The position numbers and the translations under genes were made by a program. From JACRDG01 sp963760985 (GTDB taxonomy: Bacteria; Desulfobacterota; Desulfomonilia; Desulfomonilales; Desulfomonilaceae), in the NCBI GenBank assembly GCA_963760985.1, contig CAVXFM010000005.1, forward strand, positions 186,001 through 250,000: a stretch of DNA of 64,000 nucleotides. The letters run 5' to 3'. Below, one piece after another: positions 22,075 to 31,531 of the stretch. Below the pieces are notes generated by a model. The model was not told where the DNA came from. It made no database searches and saw only the letters and a list, made by a program, of their open reading frames with translations. How positions within the stretch are numbered: the first letter of the stretch is position 1; each line of letters begins with the position of its first letter.

Positions 22075-22407
22075 ACGAGTCACTTTGAAGATACTGCGGT
22101 GCGTGTGGCATGGTTTCGATGACTTGACCAGAGACGTTGTCGACCCAATGGGCGCGCGTTCGAGCTGACGACCTACACGTCGAGCGAGGGATCACTCAGT
22201 TGCTCGTGCCCAAGAACCGCAAGGCCATGAACGCATTCGGTCCGTTTCATGTTGAACATGAAGTCTATGAGTTTGAGACCGTTAAGACGACAAGGGCACA
22301 GCCTCCGCAATATGACATTGGGTTTATGCATAATTCCAACCCTGGGCTAATTTGGCCCGGTGGAAGCCAAGTTCCTACGATCAGACAGCAATATCGGTGT
22401 GGTCCCG
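22075..22407. other. Intergenic stretch between methyltransferase and hemW
   Basis: An open frame crosses part of it (22137-22442) but overlaps the hemW start in another frame and has no ribosome site or recognisable protein character. No tRNA-Gln 3'-end duplication (attachment site) was found here. Confidence 0.45.
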
Positions 22408-23592
22408 ATGAAGGTGTTCAGCCCCTCTTTTCCTCCCGATGACACCTCCACTGGCGTGTACATCCACGTGCCTTTTTGCCGGAGCCGTTGCCTTTACTGC
22501 GGATTCGTGACGAATCTCCACGATCCTGAACTCGAGGAACCGTACGTACGGTCGGTCGTTCACGAGATTGAACTGTGGAGTGAGCGGATCGCTCAAGGCG
22601 ACTTCACGATCAGCCGGCAAGTGGATACCATCTACTTCGGCGGCGGCACTCCTTCTCTGATCAGACCTGAACGGATCGTGCGACTCATCGAGGCTGTGCA
22701 TCAACACTTTTGCGTGGCAGACTCGCCTGAAACCACCCTGGAGATCAACCCCGCCACTGCGGATGTTTCGGCACTGCGGATGTTGCGCGAGGCGGGAGTC
22801 ACGCGAGCGAGTCTTGGAATCCAGTCCCTCGACGACGCTGAACTCCAGGCTATGGGGCGGCCTCATACCGCCCGGGACGCACTCGACGCGTTCGAGGACC
22901 TCAGAAGGGTAGGCTTTGCACACATCTCCGTGGACCTCATCGCTGGATTTCCGGGACAGACCCGTGAGACCGTGGGCCGGAGTCTCAAGGACTCTCTGGC
23001 TCTCGGTCCTGAACACCTGTCCGTGTACCTCCTGGAAGTGAAACCGCACACGCGGCTCGCGGCCGACATCCGAGGAAGTATCGTTCCCGCGCCTGATGAC
23101 GACCTGATTGCAGATCTGTATGAAGATATCTGCGCGGTGACGGTCGCGAGCGGGTACGACCACTATGAGATATCCAACTTCTCTCAGCCAGGTTTCGCGT
23201 CGCGGCACAATCTCAAATACTGGCAGGACAAGGTCTTCCTGGGATGCGGACCGGCCGCGCACGGCATGACCGGCCGGATGCGTTATGCCCACAAAGACGT
23301 CCTGGCTGATTATCAACAGGCCGTAAACGAGGGGACGCTCCCATTTGCCCGCGTCGACGAACTCAGCCCGGAAACCCGCTTCAAAGACGCGTTGATCATG
23401 GGGCTCCGATTGGTACAAGGCCTGAATCTCGATCTCATTGGCCGACGCTATGGCGTGGATGCGCGGGCATTCGTCTTGGAGACCGTCGGTGATCTGTGCA
23501 GGGCAGGGCTGTGTGTGCTGCAAGACGAGACATTGCGGCTCACTGAAAGGGGACGCCTCCTGTCGAACCTGGTGTTTGAGCGGTGGGTCTGA
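22408..23592 (+). CDS. hemW: HemW-like radical SAM protein (coproporphyrinogen III oxidase-like)
   Basis: A radical SAM protein of about 394 residues, of the HemW/HemN-like family. HemW is a heme chaperone; true HemN decarboxylates coproporphyrinogen III. Seen: YIHVPFCRSRCLYCGF with the CX3CX2C cluster near residue 30, YFGGGTPSLI, TLEINPA, GVTRASLGIQSLDD, SVDLIAGFPGQT, YEISNFSQPGFASRHNLKYW, and GCGPAAHG. The C-terminal HemN domain (RFKDALIMGLRLVQGLNL) is present. ATG at 22408 is chosen because the radical SAM domain begins soon after; the frame opens 16 codons earlier. No strong ribosome site is visible. Confidence 0.87.
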   Translation: MKVFSPSFPPDDTSTGVYIHVPFCRSRCLYCGFVTNLHDPELEEPYVRSVVHEIELWSERIAQGDFTISRQVDTIYFGGGTPSLIRPERIVRLIEAVHQHFCVADSPETTLEINPATADVSALRMLREAGVTRASLGIQSLDDAELQAMGRPHTARDALDAFEDLRRVGFAHISVDLIAGFPGQTRETVGRSLKDSLALGPEHLSVYLLEVKPHTRLAADIRGSIVPAPDDDLIADLYEDICAVTVASGYDHYEISNFSQPGFASRHNLKYWQDKVFLGCGPAAHGMTGRMRYAHKDVLADYQQAVNEGTLPFARVDELSPETRFKDALIMGLRLVQGLNLDLIGRRYGVDARAFVLETVGDLCRAGLCVLQDETLRLTERGRLLSNLVFERWV

Positions 23593-23744
23593 AGCTGTTT
23601 CGCTCTGACCGGCTCGCCCGGTGTGTGTCAGAGTCCGTGCCGTTGACACCGCTGGCGTGCTGGCTTAGTATCAGCATAGCGAGCAACAAGACCAACGATC
23701 CCCCCGTTTGGGGCGGCGTGAGAATTTTTCCGAGACGGTAGGAC

Positions 23745-24587
23745 ATGACAGAACAACTCGATAGGATTACCCTAAAAGGCGTAGACATCTACCTGATCGA
23801 CCCGCCTGCGCTGGACGTAGAATGGGTGGGCATGCAAGAACCCCTTACTCAGCTTCTCGCCGCGTGGTCCGATGACGGTATCGACCCGGCAATGCAGCCT
23901 CGGATTCTCGGAAAGCCGGGTGTGGGCAAAACATCTCTGGCCATCACTGCGGCCAAGAAGATGAAACAGGAACTGTACATCTTCCAGTGCACGGTCGACA
24001 CCAAGCCCGAAGATCTCCTCATTTCGCCCGTCATCGCGGATAGCGGGAAGATTCGTTATGTCGCGTCTCCTCTGGTTACTGCCATGATACGAGGAGGAAT
24101 CTGTCTTCTGGACGAAGGTAACCGCATGAGCGAGAAGAGCTGGGCCTCTATCGCTCCGCTCCTGGACATGCGCCGAAGCGTGTATTCCATTGTCGCGGGG
24201 GTGGAAATCAAGGCCAAGCCTGAGTTCAGAATCTGCGTGACCATGAACGAAGATGCCTCGACCTTTGAGGTCCCCGAATACATCCACTCACGGCTCCAGC
24301 CCGCGGTGCACATGGATTATCCCACACGGGAAGAAGAATTCCGTATCCTCAGAGGCAAACTCGACGGGCCGTCTGACGAACTGATTCGACACGTGGTCGA
24401 CGTGCTCCAACAATCCCATGTCCGAGACGAAGACCTGAGCGTCAGGGATGGGCTCAATATAGCCCGATATGCGCACAGACTCCTGAGGTTTTACGCCAAA
24501 ATGGACGTGCGCAAAGCCCTGGAACAATCAATAGTCCAAATCACGGGGGAAAGCCGTGCCTCACTTGATGGGCCAAAATTGGTCTGA
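23745..24587 (+). CDS. MoxR-type AAA+ ATPase
   Basis: A 280-residue MoxR/AAA_5 ATPase. Walker A is GKPGVGKTS near residue 58, Walker B is GGICLLDEGN, sensor 1 is RICVTMNEDAS, and the arginine-finger region is PEYIHSRLQP. MoxR ATPases are thought to be chaperone-like remodellers that usually act with a von Willebrand factor A protein encoded next door. Here the neighbour is instead the TraB/ChaN-like protein at 24556, which overlaps this gene by 32 bases and so is very likely co-translated. No vWA-domain gene is visible. The ATG at 23745 follows a weak GGTAGGAC site. Confidence 0.88.
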   Translation: MTEQLDRITLKGVDIYLIDPPALDVEWVGMQEPLTQLLAAWSDDGIDPAMQPRILGKPGVGKTSLAITAAKKMKQELYIFQCTVDTKPEDLLISPVIADSGKIRYVASPLVTAMIRGGICLLDEGNRMSEKSWASIAPLLDMRRSVYSIVAGVEIKAKPEFRICVTMNEDASTFEVPEYIHSRLQPAVHMDYPTREEEFRILRGKLDGPSDELIRHVVDVLQQSHVRDEDLSVRDGLNIARYAHRLLRFYAKMDVRKALEQSIVQITGESRASLDGPKLV

Positions 24588-26409
24588 TCTCGTACGATTC
24601 GAGAACATCACGTTCATTGGCGTGCTCCATTACCGGACTGAGTTTGCTGTGCTGGTTCGTTCCGTGATCGAGCGGGAAGAACCCGATTGCATCTGTGTCG
24701 AATTGCCCCACGCCTTGCACAATGAGATCGCGTCCGGACTCAGACGACTTCCGTACCACTCGGTGATCCTGTATGAAACCGCGGAGAAAGAGAACTCGGT
24801 GCTGATTCTGGAAGGTTCCGACGGCGTACAGGAAGCCGCGCGATCCGCTCTGGAAAAGAATATTGAACTTCACTGGGTGGACCCGCTGCCTTTGCGGTAT
24901 CCTTTGTTCACTGACCGCCTGCCTGATGCGTACGTGATCGATTTGATCGGTCAGAAAAAATTCTTCGAGCTTTTCGACAAATCAAAACCGCCCCTGGAGA
25001 GCACTCCTGACAACACGCGGCGGGAAACCTTTATGGCCGCACGGCTCCAGGAAGTGGCTCGGGTACATGAGAAGGTCCTGTTTGTCGGAGGATTGGCCCA
25101 CATCCCCGGCTTGCTCGCGTTGCTGGAGCAACCTCAAGCGTTGCCGCTCATGAAGACCGGCGTCAAAGCAGCAGTGACCGCTCCGCTTCACCCGGATTCG
25201 CTCAAGAAGGGGTTTACGGAAATTCCCCGCATCACGGAAGCATTTGAGAATTGGCGCAAGACACCAGAGGATGCTCCTCCGGTGAACCGTCACGAAATGA
25301 TCCTTTCGCTGATGGAAAGATCTGCCGATTACTTTTCTCGCGAAACACGGCAGGAACTGCCTGAGTATATCCGAGTCACTTGGGCGAAGTTTCTTCGTAA
25401 ATGGCTCTGGTACAAGGGCGAGCTTCTGCCGGACATGTATCATCTGGTGGCCGCGGCTCGTTCGGCAATGGACGAGGACTTCGCGTATCACGTGCACGAG
25501 TTTCTCTCGGATTACGCGTGGGCAAACGATCCGCTGGACCCGTCCTCAGTCCTGCTGGACGAGGACACCTTGATGTTTCACGGCCATCGCATCGTGCTTC
25601 ACAAGAAACTCCGGACGCTCTTCCGATCCACGCGCAAATACAAGCTGAAAGCAGTCAACTCAGCGAAATGGAAAGAGCACCTCAAGCGGAAGTGGGAGAC
25701 CGCGGATCCCAATGAGGTGGACATCTGCTCCTATCCTCCTGAAGACGTGGCAGTGGAGAAATGGGGCGGCACGCTCATGAAGCACGCCAATCATCTCTTG
25801 CAGACGTCCCAATCCGACGCTGAACCTTTCATGGCGGATTTTGGCGGAGGGCCTGACATTCGCGAGACTCTGAGGAGGTTCTACGAAAAGCGGCTTTACG
25901 TCAAAACCAACGAACAGGGGGGCATGGAATTCGGGTCAGTGGTGGTGATTTTTGACGAGGACGAGCGATTCGTCAATTATCCTTTCCAGATGACCTGGCT
26001 GGGCGAGCACTCGCAAGAATCGGACATGGCATTCTATTCCACTTTGCCGGGCGAGCAGATTGTTGGACCGGGCATGAGTCGCATGGAGCACGGCGGATTT
26101 GTGATGTCCTATCCGCCTCTGCGGATGTTCGACGTATGGAGTGATCCGGACTTCGATTTCGTGTCCTTCAGACACGAGCGCCTGTTGGTCGCGGGGATAG
26201 CCTATTCGGAAAAACCCGGAATCGTGTATGTAGCGCGCAAGCCTCCCGCGATGCGATGGAAGAAGCTCGCAAAAAGCATGGGAAAAAGGGTCATGTACAT
26301 CCCCCTGGGATCACTGAATCCCCTGCACGTGAGAAGGATGCGCACGTTCCACATGTTGCAAAACAAAGGCGTTCGCAACTTTGCCCACGACTATGTGAAG
26401 AAGGATTGA
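24556..26409 (+). CDS. Uncharacterised protein with TraB/ChaN-like N-terminal domain, partner of MoxR ATPase
   Basis: A 617-residue protein with no function that I can name. Residues 15-60 (FENITFIGVLHYRTEF, EEPDCICVELPHAL) and 160-195 (EVARVHEKVLFVGGLAHIPGLLALLEQ) look like the start and end of a TraB/PrgY, ChaN or EreA-type fold, where His and Glu in these positions form the active site. The rest is unfamiliar: a helical middle (residues 250-330), a charged segment, and a C-terminal domain (residues 415-600) containing FGSVVVIFDEDERFVNYPFQMTW and PGMSRMEHGGFVMSYPP. No signal peptide or membrane span. Start GTG at 24556 follows GGGGGA; ATG at 24568 is an alternative. Co-expression with the MoxR ATPase is strongly implied. 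Confidence 0.7.
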   Translation: MPHLMGQNWSDLVRFENITFIGVLHYRTEFAVLVRSVIEREEPDCICVELPHALHNEIASGLRRLPYHSVILYETAEKENSVLILEGSDGVQEAARSALEKNIELHWVDPLPLRYPLFTDRLPDAYVIDLIGQKKFFELFDKSKPPLESTPDNTRRETFMAARLQEVARVHEKVLFVGGLAHIPGLLALLEQPQALPLMKTGVKAAVTAPLHPDSLKKGFTEIPRITEAFENWRKTPEDAPPVNRHEMILSLMERSADYFSRETRQELPEYIRVTWAKFLRKWLWYKGELLPDMYHLVAAARSAMDEDFAYHVHEFLSDYAWANDPLDPSSVLLDEDTLMFHGHRIVLHKKLRTLFRSTRKYKLKAVNSAKWKEHLKRKWETADPNEVDICSYPPEDVAVEKWGGTLMKHANHLLQTSQSDAEPFMADFGGGPDIRETLRRFYEKRLYVKTNEQGGMEFGSVVVIFDEDERFVNYPFQMTWLGEHSQESDMAFYSTLPGEQIVGPGMSRMEHGGFVMSYPPLRMFDVWSDPDFDFVSFRHERLLVAGIAYSEKPGIVYVARKPPAMRWKKLAKSMGKRVMYIPLGSLNPLHVRRMRTFHMLQNKGVRNFAHDYVKKD

Positions 26410-26507
26410 GAGTGGTGGCAAGACGGTTTGGACTCTCTTGGCTCTTCTTTCTCGCCGAAATTCGTTGACACGCAGGCCGTGACTCATTATGATGGCGGGA
26501 TGGTGCT

Positions 26508-26583
<76 letters not shown>

Positions 26584-26599
26584 TTAGAATGGCAAAGAT

Positions 26600-26640
26600 G
26601 CCGCCTGATTAACCGAACACGGTCAGGCGGCTTTTCTTTT
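26600..26640 (+). terminator. Intrinsic terminator after tRNA-Phe
   Basis: GCCGCCTGA (26600-26608) pairs perfectly with TCAGGCGGC (26623-26631), followed by TTTTCTTTTT. Confidence 0.9.
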
Positions 26641-26894
26641 TCAGCCTGATGAGAGCGGGACTCCCCGCAGCGTACGTTGCCCTATCAGCATAACGGATAA
26701 GGCTCCTTCCGGTCGTCTGCCTTGAGAATCTGAATCCATGACTCCGTTCCTTGGTGACTTTACGCGATCATTGCTCGGCATATCCGCCGCGTACGCGAGG
26801 GCTTGAGGTACGGGGACTTTCCTCTTGACTTGAGACACACAGAGCGTTAGGGTGCTTTTTTAAGCGTTTTCGAAAACGCAGTCGTTCAGAAAAG
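26641..26894. other. Promoter region of cobamide operon; no gene
   Basis: No supported coding frame. It lies between the tRNA-Phe terminator and the riboswitch, so it must carry the promoter of the downstream operon. I could not pick a convincing -35/-10 pair. Confidence 0.4.
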
Positions 26895-27055
26895 TGATGG
26901 GTTCTCTTAAAGAGATTCAAGGGAAAACGGTGTAATTCCGTTGCGGACCCGCCGCTGTGACCGGGGACGAACGCCGCAGAGCCACTGTCGATTTCGATGG
27001 GAAGGGCGGCCAGTAGAAGGAACCGGAAGCCAGAAAACCTGCCCACACAAGAAAT
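26895..27055 (+). promoter_or_regulatory. Cobalamin riboswitch 1, upstream of cobU
   Basis: Adenosylcobalamin-class aptamer. The conserved blocks appear in order: AGGGAA, CGGTGTAATTCCG, the B12-box-like GCGGACCCGCCGCTGT, CCGGGGACGAA, GCCACTG, GATGGGAAGGGCGG, and AGCCAGAAAACCTGCC. It is followed 60 bases later by an intrinsic terminator just before cobU, so ligand binding is expected to switch the operon off by premature termination. End coordinates are approximate. Confidence 0.93.
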
Positions 27056-27110
27056 ACGTGTCACGCTCTTCGCGGAACGGGAGCTTGGCCACAGGGATGA
27101 AAAACGGTAT

Positions 27111-27138
27111 CCCCGGGTGAATAGCCTGGGGTTTTTTT
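27111..27138 (+). terminator. Expression-platform terminator of riboswitch 1
   Basis: CCCCGGG (27111-27117) pairs with CCTGGGG (27125-27131) with one G-U pair, followed by T7. It lies between the aptamer and the cobU start. Confidence 0.88.
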
Positions 27139-27189
27139 GTGCCGGAACCGAGGTCTTTCCTGCACTCGTGCCCAGCCCAGAGAGGAATC

Positions 27190-27741
27190 GTGGCTGAACT
27201 CATACTCGTCACTGGTGGCAGTCGTAGCGGAAAGAGCGATTACGCACGACAGATGGCCGAAGCGTTGTCAGGCCCTCGTGCCTTTATCGCTACCTGTCCT
27301 GCAGTGGATGACGAGATGCGTGAAAGGATCAGGAAACACCAGTTGGCTAGGTCCGAGGCCGAATGGCACACCATTGAAGAACCGCTCCACATTGCCGAGG
27401 CCGTGCAGGCTGATCCGATGTTTCGGGTGTTCCTGGTGGATTGCCTGACCCTGTGGATCAATAACCTCATGTTCCAGGCGCTCGAGGGTGGGGTGGTCTT
27501 TTCCGAAGACCACATGATGGTGCGTTGTGAAGAAGTGCTCCGTGCCTGTGCAAGGACCGCAGGAACGGTTTTTCTGGTAACTAACGAGGTCGGATCAGGA
27601 ATCGTACCCGAAAACGAGTTGTCGAGACGCTATCGCGACTTGGTGGGGAGATGTAACCAAATCATGGCCAAAGCGGCGGACCGGGTTGTTCTCGTGTGTT
27701 GTGGGCTTCCCTTGGTCTTGAAGGAGAAACACGGCAGATGA
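27190..27741 (+). CDS. cobU: Adenosylcobinamide kinase/guanylyltransferase CobU
   Basis: A 183-residue bifunctional enzyme that phosphorylates adenosylcobinamide and then attaches GMP to give adenosylcobinamide-GDP, in nucleotide-loop assembly. Seen: P-loop VTGGSRSGKSDYA at the N-terminus, FIATCPAVDDEM with the GTP-linked region, HQ/HTIEEPLHIA, VDCLTLWINNLM, and FLVTNEVGSGIVPE. GTG at 27190 follows GAGAGGA; an upstream frame from 27139 lies within the terminator flank and is ignored. The last bases overlap the cobT ATG. First gene after riboswitch 1. Confidence 0.93.
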   Translation: MAELILVTGGSRSGKSDYARQMAEALSGPRAFIATCPAVDDEMRERIRKHQLARSEAEWHTIEEPLHIAEAVQADPMFRVFLVDCLTLWINNLMFQALEGGVVFSEDHMMVRCEEVLRACARTAGTVFLVTNEVGSGIVPENELSRRYRDLVGRCNQIMAKAADRVVLVCCGLPLVLKEKHGR

Positions 27742-28806
27742 CGCTATTGCAGGACACCTTGATGCAAATCATTCCCCAGGACGCTTCCTTTCGCACACAC
27801 GCGAAAAATCGTCTGGATCAACTCACCATGCCTCACTGGGCGCTCGGACGACTCATGGACCTGGCAGTGGATCTGGCGGGTATCACCCGGTCGATGAACC
27901 CGCCGGTTGACAAGCGAGTCATCGTCACCATGGCAGGCGATCATGGAGTGGTTGCGGAAGGGGTGAGCAAGTATCCGCAGGAAGTCACGCCACAGATGGT
28001 CTTGAACTTTCTGCACGGAGGAGCCGGGATCAATGCGCTCGCGCGGTACCGCGGGAGCCCGTGTGGTGGTGGTGGACATGGGGGTAGCCGCGGATATCGG
28101 CCCTTTGGAGTCTCCCAAGGATTTTCTGTCAAAACCGGTGGCCAAAGGTACTGCCAATATGGCCGCAGGCCCCGCGATGAGCCGTGAGCATGCCGTGCGT
28201 GCTCTGGAAGCTGGCATCGAGGTGGCCTTGGAACTGGGACCGTCCTACGATCTATTCGGTACCGGCGACATGGGAATCGGAAACACCACTCCGAGCAGCG
28301 CCATAGTGGCTGCCTTCACAGGAGAGTCGGTGTCCGCGGTCACCGGTCGGGGCACAGGTATAGACGACGATCAGTTCCAACACAAAGTTTCCATAGTGGA
28401 AAAGGCTCTCAAGACCAACAAGCCGGATAAGACAGACGCCTTGGACGTACTGGCCAAGGTCGGGGGATTTGAAATCGGCGGCTTGGCCGGACTGATTCTC
28501 GGTGTGGCATCCATGCAAAAGCCGGTTCTCATCGACGGCTTTATCTCCACCGCTGCCGCATTGATTGCGTACGGCCTTAATCCGGTAGCAGGCGAATACA
28601 TGATCGCAGCTCATCGGAGCGTCGAGCAAGGGCATCGAGCAGCACTGGCCTATCTGCAAAAGTTTCCCTTGCTGGATCTGGATCTCAGGTTGGGTGAAGG
28701 CACAGGCGCTGCTCTGGCCATGACTCTCGTGGAAGCAGCGAAGAGAATCCTCACTGAAGTGGCTACCTTTGAAGACGCAGGTGTGTCCCAGGCCACGGAA
28801 GGATAA
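27738..28806 (+). CDS. cobT: Nicotinate-nucleotide:base phosphoribosyltransferase CobT, copy 1 (one apparent indel)
   Basis: CobT activates the lower-ligand base, usually 5,6-dimethylbenzimidazole, to its alpha-ribotide using nicotinate mononucleotide. After one correction the protein has about 355 residues, the normal length. Motifs: VTMAGDHGVVAEGVS, ATRTAG-like junction, VVVDMGVAADI, GTGDMGIGNTTPSSAI, GGFEIGGLAGLILG, DGFISTAAAL, and the catalytic Glu in LRLGEGTGAALA. The break is at 28045-28046, where GG should be G; this gives ARTAGARVVVVDMG. It overlaps cobU by four bases. A second CobT is encoded at 46326, so the two may differ in base preference. Confidence 0.92.
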
Positions 28807-28959
28807 TCTGATTGCTGTGAGGCGTACATGCCGTGCCGAGGCCTCTGGCGCGTACCTGAGGCTTATGCACCGCATTGGGGAAACCTTGTACAAAGAGCGC
28901 TTTAGGGTGCGGAGTTTTTTCGTCTGAAAGAGTTCGCGACAGACCGAGGGGATACGCTC

Positions 28960-30064
28960 ATGCGAGAGTTTGATCACGGCGGACATCTTACCAGGTTGGC
29001 AACCGTGTCCGGTCGTACGGTCGAAGACATAGTGGATTTTTCCGCGAATATCAATCCTTTGGGATTGCCGGATTGGTTTAGGCCGTTGGTGAGCAGAACC
29101 CTCGAGTCGGTGGTGCATTATCCTGACCCTGATTGCTCCAAGATCGTTGAGGCTGTCTCGTCGAGGTATGCGGTGGCTCCGGAGGAAGTCCTGGTAGGCA
29201 ACGGTTCCACGGAGATCCTGCATCTGATTCCTCGTGTGACCGCGGCCGGCCGGGCGGTCATCCCTATGCCCGCGTATGCGGACTACGCAAAGGTCTCACA
29301 ACTTGCCGGGTTGGAAGTAGAGCCACTGATCCTTCAGGAGAGCCAAGGGTTTGCCCTCGACCTCTCCCTTTTTAACTCGCTGATACAGAGCCGAGACCTC
29401 GTGTTCGTGTGTCGACCGAACAATCCCACCGGCTTGGCGTGCGATGCCGGGGATTTGCGCAAAATCGTGGGAGATCACCCTGACGCGGTGTTTGTCGTTG
29501 ACGAGGCTTTTGGCGACTTTGTGGACGATTTCGCGAGCCTGACGCACGAACGGCCGACGAACGTGATCGTGCTGCTCTCCCTCACAAAGATCTTTGCCAT
29601 TCCGGGGCTGCGGCTTGGTTGTGCGCTCGCTGACGCGCGAATGGCAGAAGCGATCCGGCATATCCAGCCTACGTGGTCGGTGAACTGCCTGGCCCAGGCG
29701 GTCGGCGCAGCAGCGGTGAAAGATGAAGGCTATATCCAACGCACTCAGGACTTTGTGCGGGCTCAACGGGACGCGTTGGTTAGCGCATTGCGGTCCATTC
29801 CCGACCTTACCGTGTATCCCGGCGTCGCAAATTTCCTGCTCATCCGCATCGATCGAAGAGAAATTGACGCGACTGCTCTGGCTGACCGGCTTTTGCGTGA
29901 CGGATTCGCCATCAGGGTGTGCTCCAACTTCGTGGGGCTGGACCAACGGTTCTTTCGCATTGCGGTCCGTACCAGCGGAAGAGAATCAGCGTCTGGTGGA
30001 GGGCCTCGGTCGGGTGTTTCACGCCCGCAGCGCGACGCGGAAAAAGCGCCATACGCCCGCAGTG
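28960..30064 (+). CDS. cobD: Threonine-phosphate decarboxylase CobD, fused in frame to CbiP (one apparent indel)
   Basis: A PLP enzyme of the CobD/HisC group. CobD decarboxylates L-threonine phosphate to aminopropanol phosphate, the linker between corrin ring and nucleotide loop. Motifs: FDHGGHL, DFSANINPLGLP, LVGNGSTEILHLIPR, CRPNNPTGLACD, VVDEAFGDF, and LTKIFAIPGLRLGCALA with the Schiff-base lysine. At 29972-29973 CC should be C, giving VRTAEENQRLVEGLG, the usual C-terminus. Past this point there is no stop: the same frame continues through FHARSATRKKRHTPA into CbiP. The result would be one polypeptide of about 838 residues unless a second error hides a stop. Confidence 0.85.
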
Positions 30065-31477
30065 ATGTTTCAAGGGACCAGTTCCAATGCGGGTAAGAGC
30101 GTGCTCACTGCCGCACTCGGTCGCATTCTGCTCCAGGACGGGTACCGCGTGGCTCCGTTCAAGGCCCAGAACATGTCCCTCAACTCATTCGTCACCCGGA
30201 CCGGTGGAGAGATGGGGAGGGCTCAGGTCTTGCAGGCTCAGGCTTGCCGTCTGGAGCCCGACGTGCGCATGAATCCTATTCTCCTCAAGCCCAACTCCGA
30301 TACGGGCAGTCAGGTGATCGTGTGCGGAAAACCCGTGGCTAACATGGACGTCATGGAATACGTGAGGTATAAACCCACGGCTTTTCACGCGGTCAAAGAA
30401 GCATATGACGCACTCGCGGCAGAGCATGACGTGATGGTGTTGGAAGGTGCGGGAAGTCCCGCTGAGGTCAATCTCAAACATCACGACATCGTGAACATGC
30501 AAATGGCGCAGTACACCCACGCGAGCGTGCTCGTGGTAGGGGACATCGACCGGGGAGGGGTGTTTGCGTCGTTCGTAGGCACCATGGAGGTGCTCTCCGA
30601 GTGGGAACGCGCCTTGATTGCCGGCTTTGTGGTAAACCGTTTCCGGGGCCAAAAGGATCTCCTGGCCGAGGCCCTGGATTATACGGTGCGCCATACCGGG
30701 AAGCCGGTGCTAGGGGTGGTTCCATACCTGCCCAATCACGGACTACCCGAAGAGGATTCGGTCACATTCAAAGCCGGGCGGTTTGACGACAGACTCTGTG
30801 CAGAGGAATCCGTTGAAATCGCCATAATCGATCTGCCGCATATTTCCAATTTCACGGACTTTGACGCGTTGCGCATCGAGCCTGACGTGCGGGTAACCAT
30901 TGCACGGACTCCCGAGGATCTGAATCACCCTGATGCGGTCATCCTCCCGGGAAGCAAGAACGTGATCGGCGATATGCAGTACGTGAGGGACTCGGGCCTG
31001 GCTGACAAGATCAGGCAAGCGCATCAAAGCGGCAAGACGGAGGTCATAGGGATCTGTGGCGGTTTTCAGATGATAGGAGCGAGAATCGCGGATCCTCATA
31101 AATTGGAATCCGATGGCAAGACGATCCAGGGATTGGGATTCTTGAATGTGACGACAATTCTCGCTCCTGAGAAGACCCTCACTCGTATGACAGGCCAGCA
31201 CCTGGATTCGGGTCATAGTGTGGCAGGATACGAGATTCATCACGGTCAGAGCGACTCTGAAGATATCGATCCTGTTCTGAAGACGGACGATGGCCGCTGG
31301 GATGGAGCAAAATCACCTGATGGCATGATCTGGGGCACGTACGCTCACGGGATCTTCGACGAAGATACCTTTCGCCGATGGTTTATCGATCGGCTCAGAG
31401 TACGGCGGGGTTTCTCCGCTGTAGGCACGGTCCACGCGAAGTACAGACTTGGAACCCGCGCTGAACCGTTTGGCTGA
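30065..31477 (+). CDS. cbiP: Cobyric acid synthase CbiP (glutamine-hydrolysing)
   Basis: CbiP/CobQ amidates the b, d, e and g side chains of adenosylcobyrinate diamide. The N-terminal ATPase domain shows the P-loop MFQGTSSNAGKSVL, FKAQNMSLNSFVT and VLEGAGSPAEVNL. The linker has VPYLPNHGLPEEDS. The C-terminal glutamine amidotransferase domain shows VILPGSKN, the nucleophile GICGGFQMIG and the His in GTYAHGIFD. The stand-alone length from ATG 30065 (470 residues) fits the family, but no ribosome site precedes it and the frame is open from CobD upstream, so a CobD-CbiP fusion is the simpler reading. Confidence 0.92.
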   Translation: MFQGTSSNAGKSVLTAALGRILLQDGYRVAPFKAQNMSLNSFVTRTGGEMGRAQVLQAQACRLEPDVRMNPILLKPNSDTGSQVIVCGKPVANMDVMEYVRYKPTAFHAVKEAYDALAAEHDVMVLEGAGSPAEVNLKHHDIVNMQMAQYTHASVLVVGDIDRGGVFASFVGTMEVLSEWERALIAGFVVNRFRGQKDLLAEALDYTVRHTGKPVLGVVPYLPNHGLPEEDSVTFKAGRFDDRLCAEESVEIAIIDLPHISNFTDFDALRIEPDVRVTIARTPEDLNHPDAVILPGSKNVIGDMQYVRDSGLADKIRQAHQSGKTEVIGICGGFQMIGARIADPHKLESDGKTIQGLGFLNVTTILAPEKTLTRMTGQHLDSGHSVAGYEIHHGQSDSEDIDPVLKTDDGRWDGAKSPDGMIWGTYAHGIFDEDTFRRWFIDRLRVRRGFSAVGTVHAKYRLGTRAEPFG

Positions 31478-31531
31478 TGCGGTGCGGCAGAGCCTCGACA
31501 TAGGCCGGATCTACCGGATGCTGGGGCTGGC

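Noticed and set aside
22137..22442. Short open frame before hemW
   Set aside because: It overlaps the hemW start in another frame, has no ribosome site and no recognisable protein features.
22381..23649. Long minus-strand open frame opposite hemW
   Set aside because: It is a mirror of hemW codons; the plus strand carries all radical SAM motifs.
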